Below are positions 1 through 10,326 of a stretch of 64,000 bases of DNA, piece by piece. A program made the translations under genes and the position numbers. The number at the start of each line of letters is the position of its first letter. Position 1 is the first letter of the stretch. The notes under the pieces are model-generated. The model saw nothing but the letters and a program-made list of their open reading frames with translations, ran no database searches and was not told the origin of the DNA. The stretch lies in the NCBI GenBank assembly GCA_024236235.1, contig JACKKV010000003.1, forward strand, positions 193,501 to 257,500, given 5' to 3'. The stretch is from Novosphingobium sp. (GTDB lineage: Bacteria; Pseudomonadota; Alphaproteobacteria; Sphingomonadales; Sphingomonadaceae).

Positions 1-807
1 GGTCGGCCCGCCATAATGGTCGCGAATGCGGCGAATGAGGTGCCCGATTTCCGCGATGGCCCCGAAATCCAGGCTCTTGCGCCAAACGAAGGGCCGGATC
101 GCCTGGAGGAATTCCTCCCCCAGCGCGACATCGCCTGCGGCAGCGCGGCCGCGAATATAGGCGGCCCGTTCCCAGGCAAGAGCCGAGGATTCATAATGTG
201 TCAGCGCCGCATCGAAGGAGATGGCGAGCGGCGAAACTTCCGATGCCGGTCGCAGCCGCAAATCCACGCGGAACACGTAGCCTTCAGCGGTGGGGTGGGA
301 CATCAGCTCCATCAGGCGGCGGGCGACACGCTGCGCCGCCTCTCCCGGATCGTCGCGCTCGCGCCGGGCCAGTACGGCGGGATCGTAGATCAGGATGGGA
401 TCGATATCGGAACTGTAATTGAGTTCGCCCGCCCCATGCTTGCCCAGGGCTAGCGCTACAAAACCGTCGCTTCCGGCATCCGGCACTCGCTGGCGAATCG
501 CAGCGGCAATGGCCGCGTCAAGCGAACGGTCAGCAAACCCGGAGAGTTCGCGCATGACCCTGGCAAGGGGGAAGGCCCCGGCCAGATCACCGATCGCGAC
601 GCTAAGTGCGATGGCCAGCCGCTCGCGCCGCAGCGCTGCGCCTACATCATCCGCCCCGTCACCTGCCGTACGCGCCCAGTCCAGCGCGGCTTCGGCCTTG
701 CCCGCCGCCAGCAGTTCAGCCAACGCGGGCTGGCGCTCCAGCGCATTGGCCAGAAACGGCGCATAAGCACGCGCCCGTGCAATCGCATTGTCCCAGTCAC
801 CACTCAC
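1..807 (-). CDS. glnE: Glutamine synthetase adenylyltransferase/adenylyl-removing enzyme, N-terminal part (runs off the left edge)
   Basis: Bifunctional regulator that adds AMP to, and removes it from, glutamine synthetase in response to nitrogen status. About 269 N-terminal residues lie in the window; the rest is beyond base 1. The translated minus strand shows the nucleotidyltransferase signature GAGELNYSSDID followed by PILIYDP, and further on GYVFRVDLRLRP and FVWRKSLDFGAIAEI, all typical of the N-terminal catalytic domain of GlnE. The start is uncertain: I chose GTG at 807, just after a GGAAGG stretch that is very close to it; an in-frame TTG further upstream is possible. It is divergent from the M28 peptidase gene, with a short shared promoter region. 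Confidence 0.9.
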   Translation of the reverse strand, partial: MSGDWDNAIARARAYAPFLANALERQPALAELLAAGKAEAALDWARTAGDGADDVGAALRRERLAIALSVAIGDLAGAFPLARVMRELSGFADRSLDAAIAAAIRQRVPDAGSDGFVALALGKHGAGELNYSSDIDPILIYDPAVLARRERDDPGEAAQRVARRLMELMSHPTAEGYVFRVDLRLRPASEVSPLAISFDAALTHYESSALAWERAAYIRGRAAAGDVALGEEFLQAIRPFVWRKSLDFGAIAEIGHLIRRIRDHYGGPT

Positions 808-887
808 ACCTTCCGAGTGCCCCAGTGCGCGGGCAAGGGCAAGTACTTCGCCTTGCCCGCCGCACGGCGGGCTGCCATTGTCGGGCA

Positions 888-2576
888 ATGCCCCGCCTGA
901 TCCTGCGCCTGATCCAGACCGCCATGGTCTTCTCCCTGCTGACCGCCTGCGCCGGCGCGCCCGACCGGGGCGGCACGCTGGCCCTGCCGGCCGTCGCGCC
1001 CGGCGTCCTTTCCGAACCGACCATGCGCGAGGTCACGCAGACGCTGTCGTCCGATGCGTTTGAAGGGCGCGCGCCGGGAACCGCAGGCGAGACGAAGACG
1101 CTTGCCTATCTGGCCAGGCGCTTCGCCGCCGCCGGGTTACAGCCGGGCAACAAGGGCACATGGTTTCAGGATGTGCCGCTGGTGGAGATTACCGCAGCCA
1201 ATTTCGATCCGCTGGTGATCGGCGAAGGTGCAGAGGCGCTGCGCTTCGATTTCGGGACGGACTGGGTCGGCGTCAGCTATCGCCCGGACAAGCGGATCGA
1301 CCTCAGGGCCAGCGCGCTGGTCTTCGTCGGCTATGGCATTGTCGCCCCGGAAAAGGGCTGGAACGATTATGCCGGGATCGACATGCGCGGCAAGACCGCG
1401 ATCATCCTGGTCAATGATCCCGATTACGAATCGCGCAAGCTTGAGGGCCGCTTCAACGGGCGCGCCATGACCTATTACGGGCGCTGGACCTACAAGTTCG
1501 AGGAAGCGGCACGACAGGGCGCAGCGGCGGCGCTGATCGTGCATGACACGGTGCCTGCCGCCTATGGCTGGAACGTGGTGGAAAGCGGATGGTCAGGGCC
1601 GCAGGCCTATGCGGCGGCGGACAGCGGGACGCCACGCACGCTGGTCAACGGGTGGCTGCAAAACGATACGGCGCGCAGGATTCTGGCCGCAGCGGGCCAG
1701 GATCTGGACCGTTTGACCGCCGCCGCCAAGCAACCCGGCTTCAAGCCTGTCCAGCTCGCCCTTGCGGCCAGCACCGGATTTGACAATGCGGTGCGGCGCT
1801 TCACATCAAAAAACGTGATCGGCATCCTGCCGGGCGCGTCGCGGCCGCAGGAAGTCGTGCTGCACACGGCGCATTGGGACCATCTGGGCCGCTGCCCGCC
1901 CGCCGAGGACGGAGACGACATCTGCAACGGCGCGATTGACAATGCCACCGGCACCGCCGCGCTGGTCGCGCTGGCAGAGGCGCACGTCAAGGCAGGTCCT
2001 GCCGCGCGCAGCCTGGCGTTCATCGCGCTGACCGCGGAGGAATCGGGCTTGCTCGGTTCCGCTCACTACGCTGCCAACCCTGTATTCCCGCTTGCCCAGA
2101 CGGTCGGCGGGGTGAATATCGATGCGCTGTCCATGGCGGGACCCGCGCGCGATGTGACGCTGGTGGGCGGGGGCAAGTCCGATCTCGATCTCTACCTGGC
2201 GCGCGCACTGCAGGCGGAAGGGCGCCACGCAACCCCGGAAACGACTCCCGAAAAAGGCTATTACTATCGTTCCGATCATTTCAGTTTTGCCCGGCGCGGC
2301 CTGCCGATGCTCTATTTCGATGGCGGCGAAGACCTGCTTCATGGCGGGCGCAGCGCAGGATCTGCCTGGGCCGAATCCTATACGGCGCATCGCTATCATA
2401 GCCCCAAGGACGAATATGATCCGGCCTGGGAGTGGAGCGGGGTCATGGCCGACCTGCAACTCTATTACCGCGTCGGGCGGATGCTGGCCGAATCCGAAAA
2501 CTGGCCCAACTGGCGCAAGGGCGATGAATTCCGCCGCGCCCGCGATGCCACCTGCGCCCCTACGGGCGGTTGCTGA
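888..2576 (+). CDS. M28-family zinc peptidase, lipoprotein
   Basis: Predicted envelope-anchored aminopeptidase/carboxypeptidase of family M28, 562 residues from this ATG. The N-terminus has a hydrophobic signal ending in the lipobox LTAC (Cys21), so it is probably a lipoprotein. Metal-site residues are visible: AHWDHLG (His329, Asp331), GAIDNATG (Asp351), TAEESGLLGS (Glu384/Glu385), NIDAL, and a late SDHFSF histidine. The middle region (about residues 130-290) resembles the PA-type insert common in these peptidases. The open frame extends upstream to 606, but that part overlaps the divergent glnE and lacks a signal peptide, so the later ATG was preferred. The substrate is unknown. Confidence 0.87.
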   Translation: MPRLILRLIQTAMVFSLLTACAGAPDRGGTLALPAVAPGVLSEPTMREVTQTLSSDAFEGRAPGTAGETKTLAYLARRFAAAGLQPGNKGTWFQDVPLVEITAANFDPLVIGEGAEALRFDFGTDWVGVSYRPDKRIDLRASALVFVGYGIVAPEKGWNDYAGIDMRGKTAIILVNDPDYESRKLEGRFNGRAMTYYGRWTYKFEEAARQGAAAALIVHDTVPAAYGWNVVESGWSGPQAYAAADSGTPRTLVNGWLQNDTARRILAAAGQDLDRLTAAAKQPGFKPVQLALAASTGFDNAVRRFTSKNVIGILPGASRPQEVVLHTAHWDHLGRCPPAEDGDDICNGAIDNATGTAALVALAEAHVKAGPAARSLAFIALTAEESGLLGSAHYAANPVFPLAQTVGGVNIDALSMAGPARDVTLVGGGKSDLDLYLARALQAEGRHATPETTPEKGYYYRSDHFSFARRGLPMLYFDGGEDLLHGGRSAGSAWAESYTAHRYHSPKDEYDPAWEWSGVMADLQLYYRVGRMLAESENWPNWRKGDEFRRARDATCAPTGGC

Positions 2577-2593
2577 ATGAAAGTGCCTGCCTG

Positions 2594-3580
2594 ATGACCT
2601 ACCCCATGCCCCCCGAATGGCACCCTCAGGACTGGCTGTGGATCGGCTTTCCGCATGATGCGGATGAATGGCCTGGCGTGCTGGGGCGCGCGCAGGAACA
2701 GATCGCCGCCTTTGCCAGCGCGGTGGCGGACAGCGGGCAGGAGGTGCGCCTGCTGGTGCGCGATCCCGCAAATGAGGCCCGCGCACGGGCGCTCTGTTCG
2801 GACAAGGTCAGGCTGGAGCAGCGCTGCTATGGCGATATCTGGCTGCGCGATACCGGCCCGCTGGTGGTGCTGGACGGGCGTGGCAGGCGGCTCGCCCGGC
2901 GGTTCGGCTTCAACGGCTGGGGGGGGAAATACATAATGGAAGGCGACCAGACGATTGGCGCCGAACTGGCGCATGATGCGGGACTGACGGTCACTAATGC
3001 GGACTGGATACTGGAAGGTGGCGCGCTGGACGGCGACGGGACGGGCCTGGTGGTCACCACTGAACAATGCCTGCTCAACGCCAATCGCAATCCCGAACTG
3101 GGCCAGGATGCCATCGAGGAACGGCTGGCGCGCGACCTTGGCTATTCCCGCGTGCTGTGGCTGGGCGACGGGCTGCTCAACGATCATACCGATGGCCATG
3201 TCGACAATCTGGCCCGCTTTGTCGCGCCGGGCGTGCTCGCCCTGCCGTGCGCGACCGGCGGGGATGATCCCAACGCCGCTACTTATGCCGACGCGCGGGA
3301 ACGCGCCGGTTCGTTTGGCGTTACCGTGCGCGATGTCCCCTCACCCGGACGAATGGCGAGCGGGGATTTCATCGAACCGGCCAGCTACATGAACTTCGCC
3401 GTGACCACTCATCTGGTGGTAGTGCCCACTTTTGGCGTGGCGCACGATGCGGACGGCGTGGCCGCCATCGCCGCCCTGTTCCCGGACCGCGATGTCATCG
3501 GCCTGCCGGCGGATGCGGTGCTGGCCGGGGGAGGCGGATTTCACTGCGCCAGCCAGCAGATGCCAGCTGCGGGCCTTTAA
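2594..3580 (+). CDS. aguA: Agmatine deiminase family protein
   Basis: Predicted to hydrolyse agmatine to N-carbamoylputrescine and ammonia, in the arginine-decarboxylase route to putrescine. It has 328 residues, slightly short for the family. Family hallmarks are seen: DIWLRDTGP in the first third, DHTDGHVDNLARF in the middle, and GGGGFHCASQQMP at the C-terminus with the catalytic cysteine. The ATG at 2594 fits the start of family members (MTYPMPPEW); a TTG at 2570 is an alternative that would overlap the preceding gene. It lies 17 nt after the M28 peptidase, so co-transcription is likely. A spermidine-synthase-like gene lies on the opposite strand just downstream. No N-carbamoylputrescine amidase is seen here. 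Confidence 0.88.
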   Translation: MTYPMPPEWHPQDWLWIGFPHDADEWPGVLGRAQEQIAAFASAVADSGQEVRLLVRDPANEARARALCSDKVRLEQRCYGDIWLRDTGPLVVLDGRGRRLARRFGFNGWGGKYIMEGDQTIGAELAHDAGLTVTNADWILEGGALDGDGTGLVVTTEQCLLNANRNPELGQDAIEERLARDLGYSRVLWLGDGLLNDHTDGHVDNLARFVAPGVLALPCATGGDDPNAATYADARERAGSFGVTVRDVPSPGRMASGDFIEPASYMNFAVTTHLVVVPTFGVAHDADGVAAIAALFPDRDVIGLPADAVLAGGGGFHCASQQMPAAGL

Positions 3581-3614
3581 CCTTTCGTCAACCCGGCGGC
3601 GCGACAATGCCGCC

Positions 3615-3743
3615 ATGGCCAAAGCGATTGCCCTTGCGCGACACGCGATTCCCGAAACGGCGCTGTTCGAAGCGGTGCGCTGCACGATCGTCTGCGGCTG
3701 CGCGCTGGCACTGATCGCCGCCGGACACAATTTTCCGTTCTGA
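3615..3743 (+). CDS. Possible 42-residue small protein
   Basis: A short open frame between the agmatine deiminase gene and the convergent methyltransferase-like gene. The predicted peptide has a basic N-terminus and a hydrophobic C-terminal half (CTIVCGCALALIAAG), which could be a membrane segment. Third codon positions are mostly G or C, as in neighbouring genes. There is no clear ribosome binding site. I do not recognise it; it may be spurious. Confidence 0.3.
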   Translation: MAKAIALARHAIPETALFEAVRCTIVCGCALALIAAGHNFPF

Positions 3744-3745
3744 GC

Positions 3746-4423
3746 CTATTTCGCCTTTGGCGAAACAAACCAGATCACGTGCTTTGGGCCCTTGCCGTTG
3801 CTCCGCGCGGGCACTTTCACTTCTTCCACCGCGAAGCCCGCCTTTTGCAGCCGTCGGCTAAAGACCGGGTCCGGCCCGGCAGACCAGATCGCCAGCACCC
3901 CGCCCGCCGCCAGCGCTGCCTTTGCCTCGCGCAAGCCGGTTAGCGCATAAAGGCCGTTGTTTTCCTCGCGCACCAGACCATCGGGGCCATTGTCCACATC
4001 CAGCAGGATCGCATCATATTCGCCCCGCGCGCCCGCGATGAAAGCGGCGACATCGCCTTCGACCAGCGTCACGCGCCGGTCATCGAGGCAGCCCGCCGCC
4101 AGCTCGGCCATGGGCCCACGCGCCCATTCCAGAATCTGTGGCACCAGTTCCACCACTGTCACTTGCGCATCACCCGGTAACCGGGCCAGCGCGGCGCGCA
4201 AGGTAAACCCCATGCCATAGCCGCCGATCAGCAGGCTGGGCCGTTTGCGCCCGGCGATACGGCTGATCGCCATGGTCGCCAGCGCTTCCTCGCTGCCCCA
4301 TTTGCGGCTGCTCATCAGCTCATTATGGCCCAGCACGATCATGAAATCGCGGTCGTGGCGATAGAGCTTCAGCTCTTCCCCGCCTGGAACCTGCGCCGTC
4401 CCCAGCAGTTCGCGCGCGATCAC
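3746..4423 (-). CDS. Spermidine-synthase-like SAM/dcSAM-binding protein
   Basis: A 225-residue Rossmann protein of the spermine/spermidine synthase superfamily. It shows a nucleotide-binding glycine motif (LLIGGYGMGFTL), the acidic strand end VTVVELVPQIL, and ILLDVDNGPDGLV where the catalytic Asp of true synthases would lie. It lacks the N-terminal beta domain of full SpeE proteins, so it may be a methyltransferase-like relative rather than an aminopropyltransferase. The start is GTG, 7 nt after TTGAGGA, with thrS ending only 10 nt upstream, so it is almost certainly the last gene of a thrS operon. Confidence 0.75.
   Translation of the reverse strand: MIARELLGTAQVPGGEELKLYRHDRDFMIVLGHNELMSSRKWGSEEALATMAISRIAGRKRPSLLIGGYGMGFTLRAALARLPGDAQVTVVELVPQILEWARGPMAELAAGCLDDRRVTLVEGDVAAFIAGARGEYDAILLDVDNGPDGLVREENNGLYALTGLREAKAALAAGGVLAIWSAGPDPVFSRRLQKAGFAVEEVKVPARSNGKGPKHVIWFVSPKAK
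3749..3765 (-). terminator. Hairpin at the end of the spermidine-synthase-like gene
   Basis: A 7-bp perfect inverted repeat (TTTCGCC, loop TTT, GGCGAAA) overlaps the last codons of the minus-strand gene and ends next to its stop. It has no strong U tract on that strand (TAGGCTC follows), so terminator activity is only plausible. Confidence 0.35.
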
Positions 4424-4433
4424 CGTGGCATCC

Positions 4434-6431
4434 TCAATGGAGGTCGGGCGGGGTCGCCTCGGCCTTCAGCAGGGCGATCGCCTCGTCAAGCGTGACGAAC
4501 TTCTGCCGTTCCTCGCCCAGGGTGCGAATGGCCACCGTGCCTTCCTCCGCCTCGCGCTTGCCGACCACCAGCAGATGCGGAACCTTGGCGACGGAATGTT
4601 CGCGCACCTTGTAATTGATCTTCTCGTTGCGCAGATCGGTTTCAACGCGGATGCCCGCCACCCTGAGCCTTGCCGACACGTCCCGCGCATAATCGTCCGC
4701 ATCGGACACGATGGTCGCCACCACTGCCTGCACCGGAGCGAGCCAGACCGGCAGCCTGCCCGCATTATGTTCGATCAGGATGCCGATGAAGCGCTCATAC
4801 GAACCGAAAATGGCGCGATGAAGCATGACGGGGCGATGCTTTTCGCCATCCTCGCCAATATAGGACGCATCGAGCCGTTCAGGCAGCACCCGGTCAGACT
4901 GGATCGTGCCGACCTGCCAGGTGCGGCCGATCGCATCAGTCAGGTGCCATTCCAGCTTGGGTGCATAGAACGCGCCTTCGCCGGGCAGTTCTTCCCAGCC
5001 ATATTCCTCGGTCGCCAGCCCCGCTTCGATCACGGCGTTGCGCAGTTCCTCTTCCGCCTTGTCCCAATCGGCGTCAGAGCCGTAACGCTGGGCGGGCCGC
5101 AGCGCGAGCTTGATGGCATAGGTAAAGCCGAAGTCGCGGTAAATCCGGTCGGCCAGCTCGCAAAAGGCGCGCACTTCGGCCACGATCTGGTCTTCGCGGC
5201 AGAAGATATGCGCATCGTCCTGTGTGAACTGGCGTACGCGCATCAACCCATGCAGCGCGCCGTGCGGTTCGTTGCGGTGGCAGCAGCCGTTCTCGTAGAT
5301 GCGCAGCGGCAGATCGCGATAGCTCTTGATCCCCTGGCGGAAGATCAGCACATGCGCCGGGCAGTTCATGGGCTTGAGCGCCATCCACTCCGCCTCGCCC
5401 GAAATGATCGGCCCTTCGTCTTCGGTGTTGGGCACTTCGTCAGGGATGACGAACATGTTTTCGCGATATTTGCCCCAGTGGCCCGATTGTTCCCACTGCC
5501 GGGAATCCATCACCTGCGGGGTCTTGACCTCGCGATAGCCCGCCCCGTCAATGGCGCGGCGCATATAGGCTTCCAGCTCGCGCCAGATGACATAACCCCG
5601 GGGATGCCAGAAAACGCTGCCATGCGCCTCTTCCTGCAGGTGGAACAGGTCCATCTCGCGCCCCAGCTTGCGGTGATCGCGCTTGGCCGCTTCCTCCAGC
5701 CGCACGAGATGGTCCGCCAGCTGCTTCTTGTTGAGCCAGCCGGTGCCGTAAATGCGGGTCAGTTGCGCGTTCTTCTGATCGCCGCGCCAATAGGCGCCCG
5801 CCACGCGCATCAGCTTGAACGCCTGCGCGTCGAGCTTGCCAGTGGAAGGCAGATGCGGCCCCCGGCACATGTCCAGCCAGTCATCGCCTGACCAGTACAC
5901 CGTCAGCTCTTGCCCTTCGGGCAGTTCGCGGGCCCATTCGGTCTTGAAATGTTCGCCTTCGGCTTCCCACTTGCCGATCAGCTGCTGGCGGGTCCAGACT
6001 TCGCGCCGCAGCGGCTTGTCCGCCCGGATGATCTCGCGCATCTTTTCCTCGATCGCGGGCAGATCGTCCATCGAGAACGGCTCGCGGCTGGCCGGGGCCA
6101 TCACGTCATAATAAAATCCGTCATCCGTCGCCGGGCCAAAAGTGATCTGCGTGCCGGGCCACAGCGCCTGCACCGCTTCGGCCAGCACATGAGCGAAATC
6201 GTGGCGCGCCAGTTCCAGCGCATCAGTCTCGTCCCGCGCGGTGACCAGCGCCAGCTGCGCATCGCCATCGAAGGGGCGGGTCAGGTCGCGCAATTCGCCA
6301 TTGACGCGCGCGGCCAGCGCAGCCTTGGCAAGGCCGGGACCGATCGCGGCGGCGACATCGGCAGGCGTTGAACCCCTGGGCATTTCCCGCACCGAACCAT
6401 CGGGCAGGGCGATCTTGAACATTTCGGACAT
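4434..6431 (-). CDS. thrS: Threonyl-tRNA synthetase
   Basis: Charges tRNA-Thr with threonine; cytosolic class II synthetase of 665 residues, normal length for bacterial ThrS. Domain order is visible: N-terminal TGS domain (residues about 1-65), an editing/SAD domain with [10 protein letters not shown] and later [10 protein letters not shown], a catalytic core with motif 2 ([16 protein letters not shown]) and zinc-ligand cysteine in MNCPAHVL, and a C-terminal anticodon-binding domain. It is divergent from the hydrolase gene at 6497 and is followed after 10 nt by the spermidine-synthase-like gene. Confidence 0.98.
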   Translation of the reverse strand: MSEMFKIALPDGSVREMPRGSTPADVAAAIGPGLAKAALAARVNGELRDLTRPFDGDAQLALVTARDETDALELARHDFAHVLAEAVQALWPGTQITFGPATDDGFYYDVMAPASREPFSMDDLPAIEEKMREIIRADKPLRREVWTRQQLIGKWEAEGEHFKTEWARELPEGQELTVYWSGDDWLDMCRGPHLPSTGKLDAQAFKLMRVAGAYWRGDQKNAQLTRIYGTGWLNKKQLADHLVRLEEAAKRDHRKLGREMDLFHLQEEAHGSVFWHPRGYVIWRELEAYMRRAIDGAGYREVKTPQVMDSRQWEQSGHWGKYRENMFVIPDEVPNTEDEGPIISGEAEWMALKPMNCPAHVLIFRQGIKSYRDLPLRIYENGCCHRNEPHGALHGLMRVRQFTQDDAHIFCREDQIVAEVRAFCELADRIYRDFGFTYAIKLALRPAQRYGSDADWDKAEEELRNAVIEAGLATEEYGWEELPGEGAFYAPKLEWHLTDAIGRTWQVGTIQSDRVLPERLDASYIGEDGEKHRPVMLHRAIFGSYERFIGILIEHNAGRLPVWLAPVQAVVATIVSDADDYARDVSARLRVAGIRVETDLRNEKINYKVREHSVAKVPHLLVVGKREAEEGTVAIRTLGEERQKFVTLDEAIALLKAEATPPDLH

Positions 6432-6496
6432 GATGCGCCCTTAGCGGCGGAGCGCGCCCGCCTCAATCTCCTTGTCAGCCCGGGTGCGCGCAAGGC

Positions 6497-7255
6497 ATGA
6501 CGCAGCAGATGAACCACCTTCGATTTCACGAGATGCCGGGCGGGCGCCGGATCGCCTTCCGCTTTGCCAAGGGCGCCGACCCCGCGCTGGTGTTTCTGCC
6601 CGGCTACATGTCCGACATGGCCGGGGGCAAGGCCTGCGCGGTGTTTGACTGGGCACGTGAAAACGGGCGCGCTTGCCTTTGCCTCGATTATTCGGGCTGC
6701 GGGGAAAGTCCGGGCGATTTTGCGGACGGTACGCTGTCCCGCTGGCAGGAGGAGGTGCTGGAACTGGTTGCCACCCAGCTGTCCGGCCAGCCCGTCGTGC
6801 TGATCGGATCATCCATGGGCGGATGGCTGATGCTGCTGGCGGGGCTGGCGCTGGGCAGCAGGCTGGCAGGGTTGGTGGGCATCGCGCCCGCGCCCGATTT
6901 CACGGACTGGGGTTATGATGACAGCCAGAAGGCCGAACTGGCCGCCGGGCGCCCGATCTTCGAGGTCAACCCCTATGGCCCCGAACCGACTCCCACCCAT
7001 CCCGCCTTCTGGGCGGATGGCCAGAACAACCGTCTGCTCGATTCGGAAATCGCGCTCGACTGCCCCGTCCGCCTGTTGCATGGCCAGCAGGATCCGGACG
7101 TGCCCTGGCGCAATTCACTGATGCTGGCGGAACGCCTGCGTTCAGACGACGTGCAGGTGGTGCTGGTCAAGGACGGCGATCATCGCCTGTCGCGGGACGG
7201 GGATATCGCCCTGTTGCTCGACATCATTGCCCGCCTGCCCCGGAACCCCACTTGA
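6497..7255 (+). CDS. Alpha/beta hydrolase
   Basis: A 252-residue cytosolic hydrolase with the alpha/beta fold. The nucleophile elbow is GSSMGG, the oxyanion-side motif is LPGYMSDM, and late Asp (QQDPDVPW) and His (DGDHRLS) residues complete a likely Ser-Asp-His triad. The sequence resembles the ABHD10-like thioesterase/esterase group, but the substrate cannot be told. Its stop codon overlaps the ATG of the TPR gene by one base (TGATG), so the three genes from 6497 to 9005 look like one operon. Confidence 0.85.
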   Translation: MTQQMNHLRFHEMPGGRRIAFRFAKGADPALVFLPGYMSDMAGGKACAVFDWARENGRACLCLDYSGCGESPGDFADGTLSRWQEEVLELVATQLSGQPVVLIGSSMGGWLMLLAGLALGSRLAGLVGIAPAPDFTDWGYDDSQKAELAAGRPIFEVNPYGPEPTPTHPAFWADGQNNRLLDSEIALDCPVRLLHGQQDPDVPWRNSLMLAERLRSDDVQVVLVKDGDHRLSRDGDIALLLDIIARLPRNPT

Positions 7256-8028
7256 TGCTTTCCACCCTGCTGCTTCCTCTGCTGGCCGCCGCGACCATGC
7301 CCGAATCGCCCCCGCCCCCGCCGCCTCCCGAGGCGGATCGCCTGAACGCCTGCCTCGCGCAATTGCGCAATGACAGCGAAGCGGCGATCGTGGCGGCGGA
7401 TGACTGGCTCGATGAGAGCAAGGGCGCAGCGCGCGCAGCGCCGCTGCAATGTCTTGGCGCCGCCTTCGCGCGGCTGGGCGACTGGGCAGGGGCGGAAGAA
7501 AATTTTCTCAAGGCGCGCGAGGCCACTCCTCCGGATGCATCAGCACAGCGCGCGCGGCTGGCAGGGATGGCAGGCAATGCGGCGCTGGCGGACAGCCGCT
7601 TCACAGATGCGCTGGCCGCGCTGGACCTTGCCCGCGAGGATGCAACGCTGAGCGGCGAACGGCAGCTGGCCGGCGATATCGAAGTTGACCGCGCCCGCGC
7701 GCTGGCAGGCATGGGGCTGATGAGCCAGACCAGGACCGCGCTGGAAAAGGCGCGGATGGATGCGCCCGGCAATGCCGATGGCTGGCTGCTCTCGGCCACG
7801 CTCGCGCGGCGCGAGGGCGATCTGGCGAGTGCGCAGAAATTTATCGAAACAGCGGCGGGCCTGCGCCCGGTCGACCGGGAAATCGGACTGGAAGCGGGCG
7901 TGATCGCCGTGCTTTCCGGCAATACAGACGCCGCCCGCAAAAGCTGGCAATCAGTGGTCGATGCAGACCCCGCCAGCCGCGAGGCCTTGACCGCGCGTGG
8001 TTATCTGGCGCAACTCACCGCCCCATGA
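7255..8028 (+). CDS. TPR-like repeat protein with signal peptide
   Basis: A 257-residue protein with an N-terminal hydrophobic signal (LSTLLLPLLAAAT), a proline run, and then helical repeats rich in Ala/Leu/Gly at TPR spacing (for example GAAFARLGDWAGAEENFLKA and LARREGDLASAQKFIETA). It is probably periplasmic or membrane-tethered and acts as a protein-interaction scaffold. A TTG one codon earlier could also start the frame; the ATG at 7255 is preferred because of the TGATG coupling with the hydrolase. The next gene overlaps its end by 4 nt. Confidence 0.8.
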   Translation: MLSTLLLPLLAAATMPESPPPPPPPEADRLNACLAQLRNDSEAAIVAADDWLDESKGAARAAPLQCLGAAFARLGDWAGAEENFLKAREATPPDASAQRARLAGMAGNAALADSRFTDALAALDLAREDATLSGERQLAGDIEVDRARALAGMGLMSQTRTALEKARMDAPGNADGWLLSATLARREGDLASAQKFIETAAGLRPVDREIGLEAGVIAVLSGNTDAARKSWQSVVDADPASREALTARGYLAQLTAP

Positions 8029-9005
8029 TCCCGCTTTCCATCCTCGATCTTGTCCCCGTATGCGAAGGCTCCGGGCCGCGCGAGGCGATGGAGGCCACCG
8101 CCCTGCTGGCACAATGCGCCGAGCAGCAGGGCTACAAGCGGTTCTGGATCGCCGAGCATCACGGCATGGACGGGATCGGCGGCGGGGCGACCGCGGTCGT
8201 GCTGGCGCATGTCGGACATGCTACCTCGACCATCCGTATCGGCGCGGGCGGGATAATGCTGCCAAATCACAACCCGTTCGTAATCGCAGAACAATTCGGC
8301 ACGCTGGACGCACTGTTCCCGGGGCGCATCGATCTGGGTCTGGGCCGCGCGCCGGGGGCGGACGGGCGCATCGCCAACGCCATGCGCAAGGATATCGTCG
8401 GCGCCTCGGAATATTTCCCACAGGACGTGGCCGAGTTGCGCGCCTATTTCAGTGGGGAACCCAGGATGCCGATCGCCCCGGTCCCCGGAACCTGCGCGGA
8501 GGTCGAAATGTGGATGCTTGGCTCCAGCCTGTTCGGCGCGCAACTCGCCGCGATGCTGGGTTTGCCCTATGCCTTCGCCTCGCATTTCGCGCCCGCCCAT
8601 CTGGACGAGGCGCTGCGTATATACAGGCGCGAGTTCCGGCCGAGCAGGACACTGGACAAGCCGCACGCCATGGCCGCGATGACCGTCTTTACCGCGGAAA
8701 CGGATGAAGAGGCGCAAACGCTCGCCTCTTCACAAGAACAGATGTTCGTGGCGATTCGCAGCGGGTTAACCCCCAAGGTCCAGCCGCCCGTCGCGGGCTA
8801 TCGCACAGGCCTGCCAGTCAAGGCGCAGGCCATGCTGGACCAAATCGGCCAGGCCAGCGCCGTGGGCAGCCCCACGACGGTGCGCGCCGCTGTAAGCCGG
8901 TTCGTGGAACGCACCCGGGCGGACGAGCTGATTATCGCAGGCGTCACCTTCGAGCCTGCGGCGCGGCGTCGCTCGCTCGAACTGACGATGCAGGCACTCA
9001 CCTGA
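8025..9005 (+). CDS. Luciferase-like monooxygenase (LLM class flavin-dependent oxidoreductase)
   Basis: A 326-residue TIM-barrel flavoprotein of the bacterial luciferase family, MsnO8/YhbW-like subgroup. Evidence: the start [37 protein letters not shown] and [11 protein letters not shown], all typical of that subgroup. It would use reduced FMN and oxygen on an unknown substrate. It starts in an ATGA overlap with the TPR gene and is the last gene of the 6497-9005 operon. Confidence 0.9.
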   Translation: MIPLSILDLVPVCEGSGPREAMEATALLAQCAEQQGYKRFWIAEHHGMDGIGGGATAVVLAHVGHATSTIRIGAGGIMLPNHNPFVIAEQFGTLDALFPGRIDLGLGRAPGADGRIANAMRKDIVGASEYFPQDVAELRAYFSGEPRMPIAPVPGTCAEVEMWMLGSSLFGAQLAAMLGLPYAFASHFAPAHLDEALRIYRREFRPSRTLDKPHAMAAMTVFTAETDEEAQTLASSQEQMFVAIRSGLTPKVQPPVAGYRTGLPVKAQAMLDQIGQASAVGSPTTVRAAVSRFVERTRADELIIAGVTFEPAARRRSLELTMQALT

Positions 9006-9099
9006 ACGTCCCTGCAAGCCCACGAAACCGGCGAAAAATCGGGATTGTGCTGGCAGCTTGATCTTGACGGCGCGCGCATTTGGGCCGAATCCGCGACTC

Positions 9100-10326
9100 A
9101 TGAATAAAGCAGATGTCGTAATCGTGGGAGCGGGTCATGGTGGCGCACAGGCCGCCATTGCCTTGAGGCAAAACGGGTTTGAGGGTTCGATCCTGATGAT
9201 CGGGCGCGATGCCGATATTCCGTATGAGCGGCCACCGCTGTCGAAGGAATATCTCGCCCGCGAAAAGGAATTCGAACGGATCTGCATTCGTCCGGCCAAG
9301 TTCTGGGACGACAAGCAGGTCGGCATGATGCTCGGCTCCACCGTGACTGAAGTCGATCCGGGCGCACATAAACTCACGTTGGCGGACGGTTCCACCGTCG
9401 AATATGGCAAGCTGATCTGGGCAACCGGCGGCGATCCGCGCCGCCTGTCCTGCGCGGGGGCGGATCTCGCTGGCGTGCATGGCGTGCGAGACCGGGCCGA
9501 CGCAGACCGGATGATGGCTGAACTGGATGCTGGCGCGAAAAACGTAGTCGTCATCGGGGGCGGCTACATCGGCCTCGAAGCAGCGGCGGTCCTGACCAAA
9601 TTCGGCTGCAACGTAGTCCTGCTCGAAGCGCTGCCGCGCGTGCTGGCGCGCGTTGCCGGGGAAGAACTGTCCAGCTTCTACCAGAACGAACATCTCTCCA
9701 AGGGTGTCGACCTGCGGCTTGAAGTGCAGGTGGATTGCCTGGTCGGCAACGATGGCAAGGTCACCGGGGTGAAGCTGGTCGATGGTCAGGTGCTGCCCGC
9801 TGACATGGTCGTGGTGGGCATTGGCATCGTGCCTGCGGTCGGCCCGCTGATCGCAGCGGGTGCGGCAGGCGGCAACGGCGTGGACGTGGACGAATTCTGC
9901 CGCACCTCGCTACCCGATATCTATGCCATCGGCGATTGCGCCGCGCATGCCAACGCTTTCGCCGAAGGTGCGGTGATCCGGCTCGAATCGGTCCAGAACG
10001 CGAATGACATGGCCACCACCGCCGCGAAGGACATCACCGGCAAGGGCGAACCCTATCACGCGCTGCCCTGGTTCTGGTCCAACCAGTATGACCTCAAGCT
10101 TCAGACTGCGGGCCTGTCGATCGGTCATGACACCACGGTGCTGCGCGGCGATCCGGCCAGCCGCAGCTTCTCGGTGGTCTATCTCAGGGGGGGCAAGGTC
10201 ATCGCGCTCGACTGCGTCAATGCGATGAAGGATTATGTGCAGGGCCGCAAGCTGGTCGAAGCCGGACTGGCCATTACGCCCGAAGCGCTCGCCAATGCTG
10301 AAGTTCCGCTCAAGGAACTGATGTAA
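9100..10326 (+). CDS. Ferredoxin/rubredoxin reductase-type FAD oxidoreductase
   Basis: A 408-residue pyridine nucleotide-disulfide oxidoreductase-fold protein, similar to putidaredoxin and rubredoxin reductases that pass electrons from NAD(P)H to a ferredoxin. The N-terminal FAD fold ([14 protein letters not shown]), the second nucleotide-binding fold ([17 protein letters not shown]) and the late FAD motif (DIYAIGDCA) are in the right order, followed by a reductase C-terminal domain. The ATG at 9100 gives a standard N-terminus; the open frame extends to 9058 without support. No ferredoxin or P450 gene is adjacent, so the electron acceptor is unknown. Its end overlaps convergent queG by 17 nt. 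Confidence 0.9.
   Translation: MNKADVVIVGAGHGGAQAAIALRQNGFEGSILMIGRDADIPYERPPLSKEYLAREKEFERICIRPAKFWDDKQVGMMLGSTVTEVDPGAHKLTLADGSTVEYGKLIWATGGDPRRLSCAGADLAGVHGVRDRADADRMMAELDAGAKNVVVIGGGYIGLEAAAVLTKFGCNVVLLEALPRVLARVAGEELSSFYQNEHLSKGVDLRLEVQVDCLVGNDGKVTGVKLVDGQVLPADMVVVGIGIVPAVGPLIAAGAAGGNGVDVDEFCRTSLPDIYAIGDCAAHANAFAEGAVIRLESVQNANDMATTAAKDITGKGEPYHALPWFWSNQYDLKLQTAGLSIGHDTTVLRGDPASRSFSVVYLRGGKVIALDCVNAMKDYVQGRKLVEAGLAITPEALANAEVPLKELM

Noticed and set aside
4425..5891. Long plus-strand open frame (488 codons)
   Set aside because: Lies entirely antisense to thrS, whose domains are clear; open only because of codon bias in GC-rich DNA.
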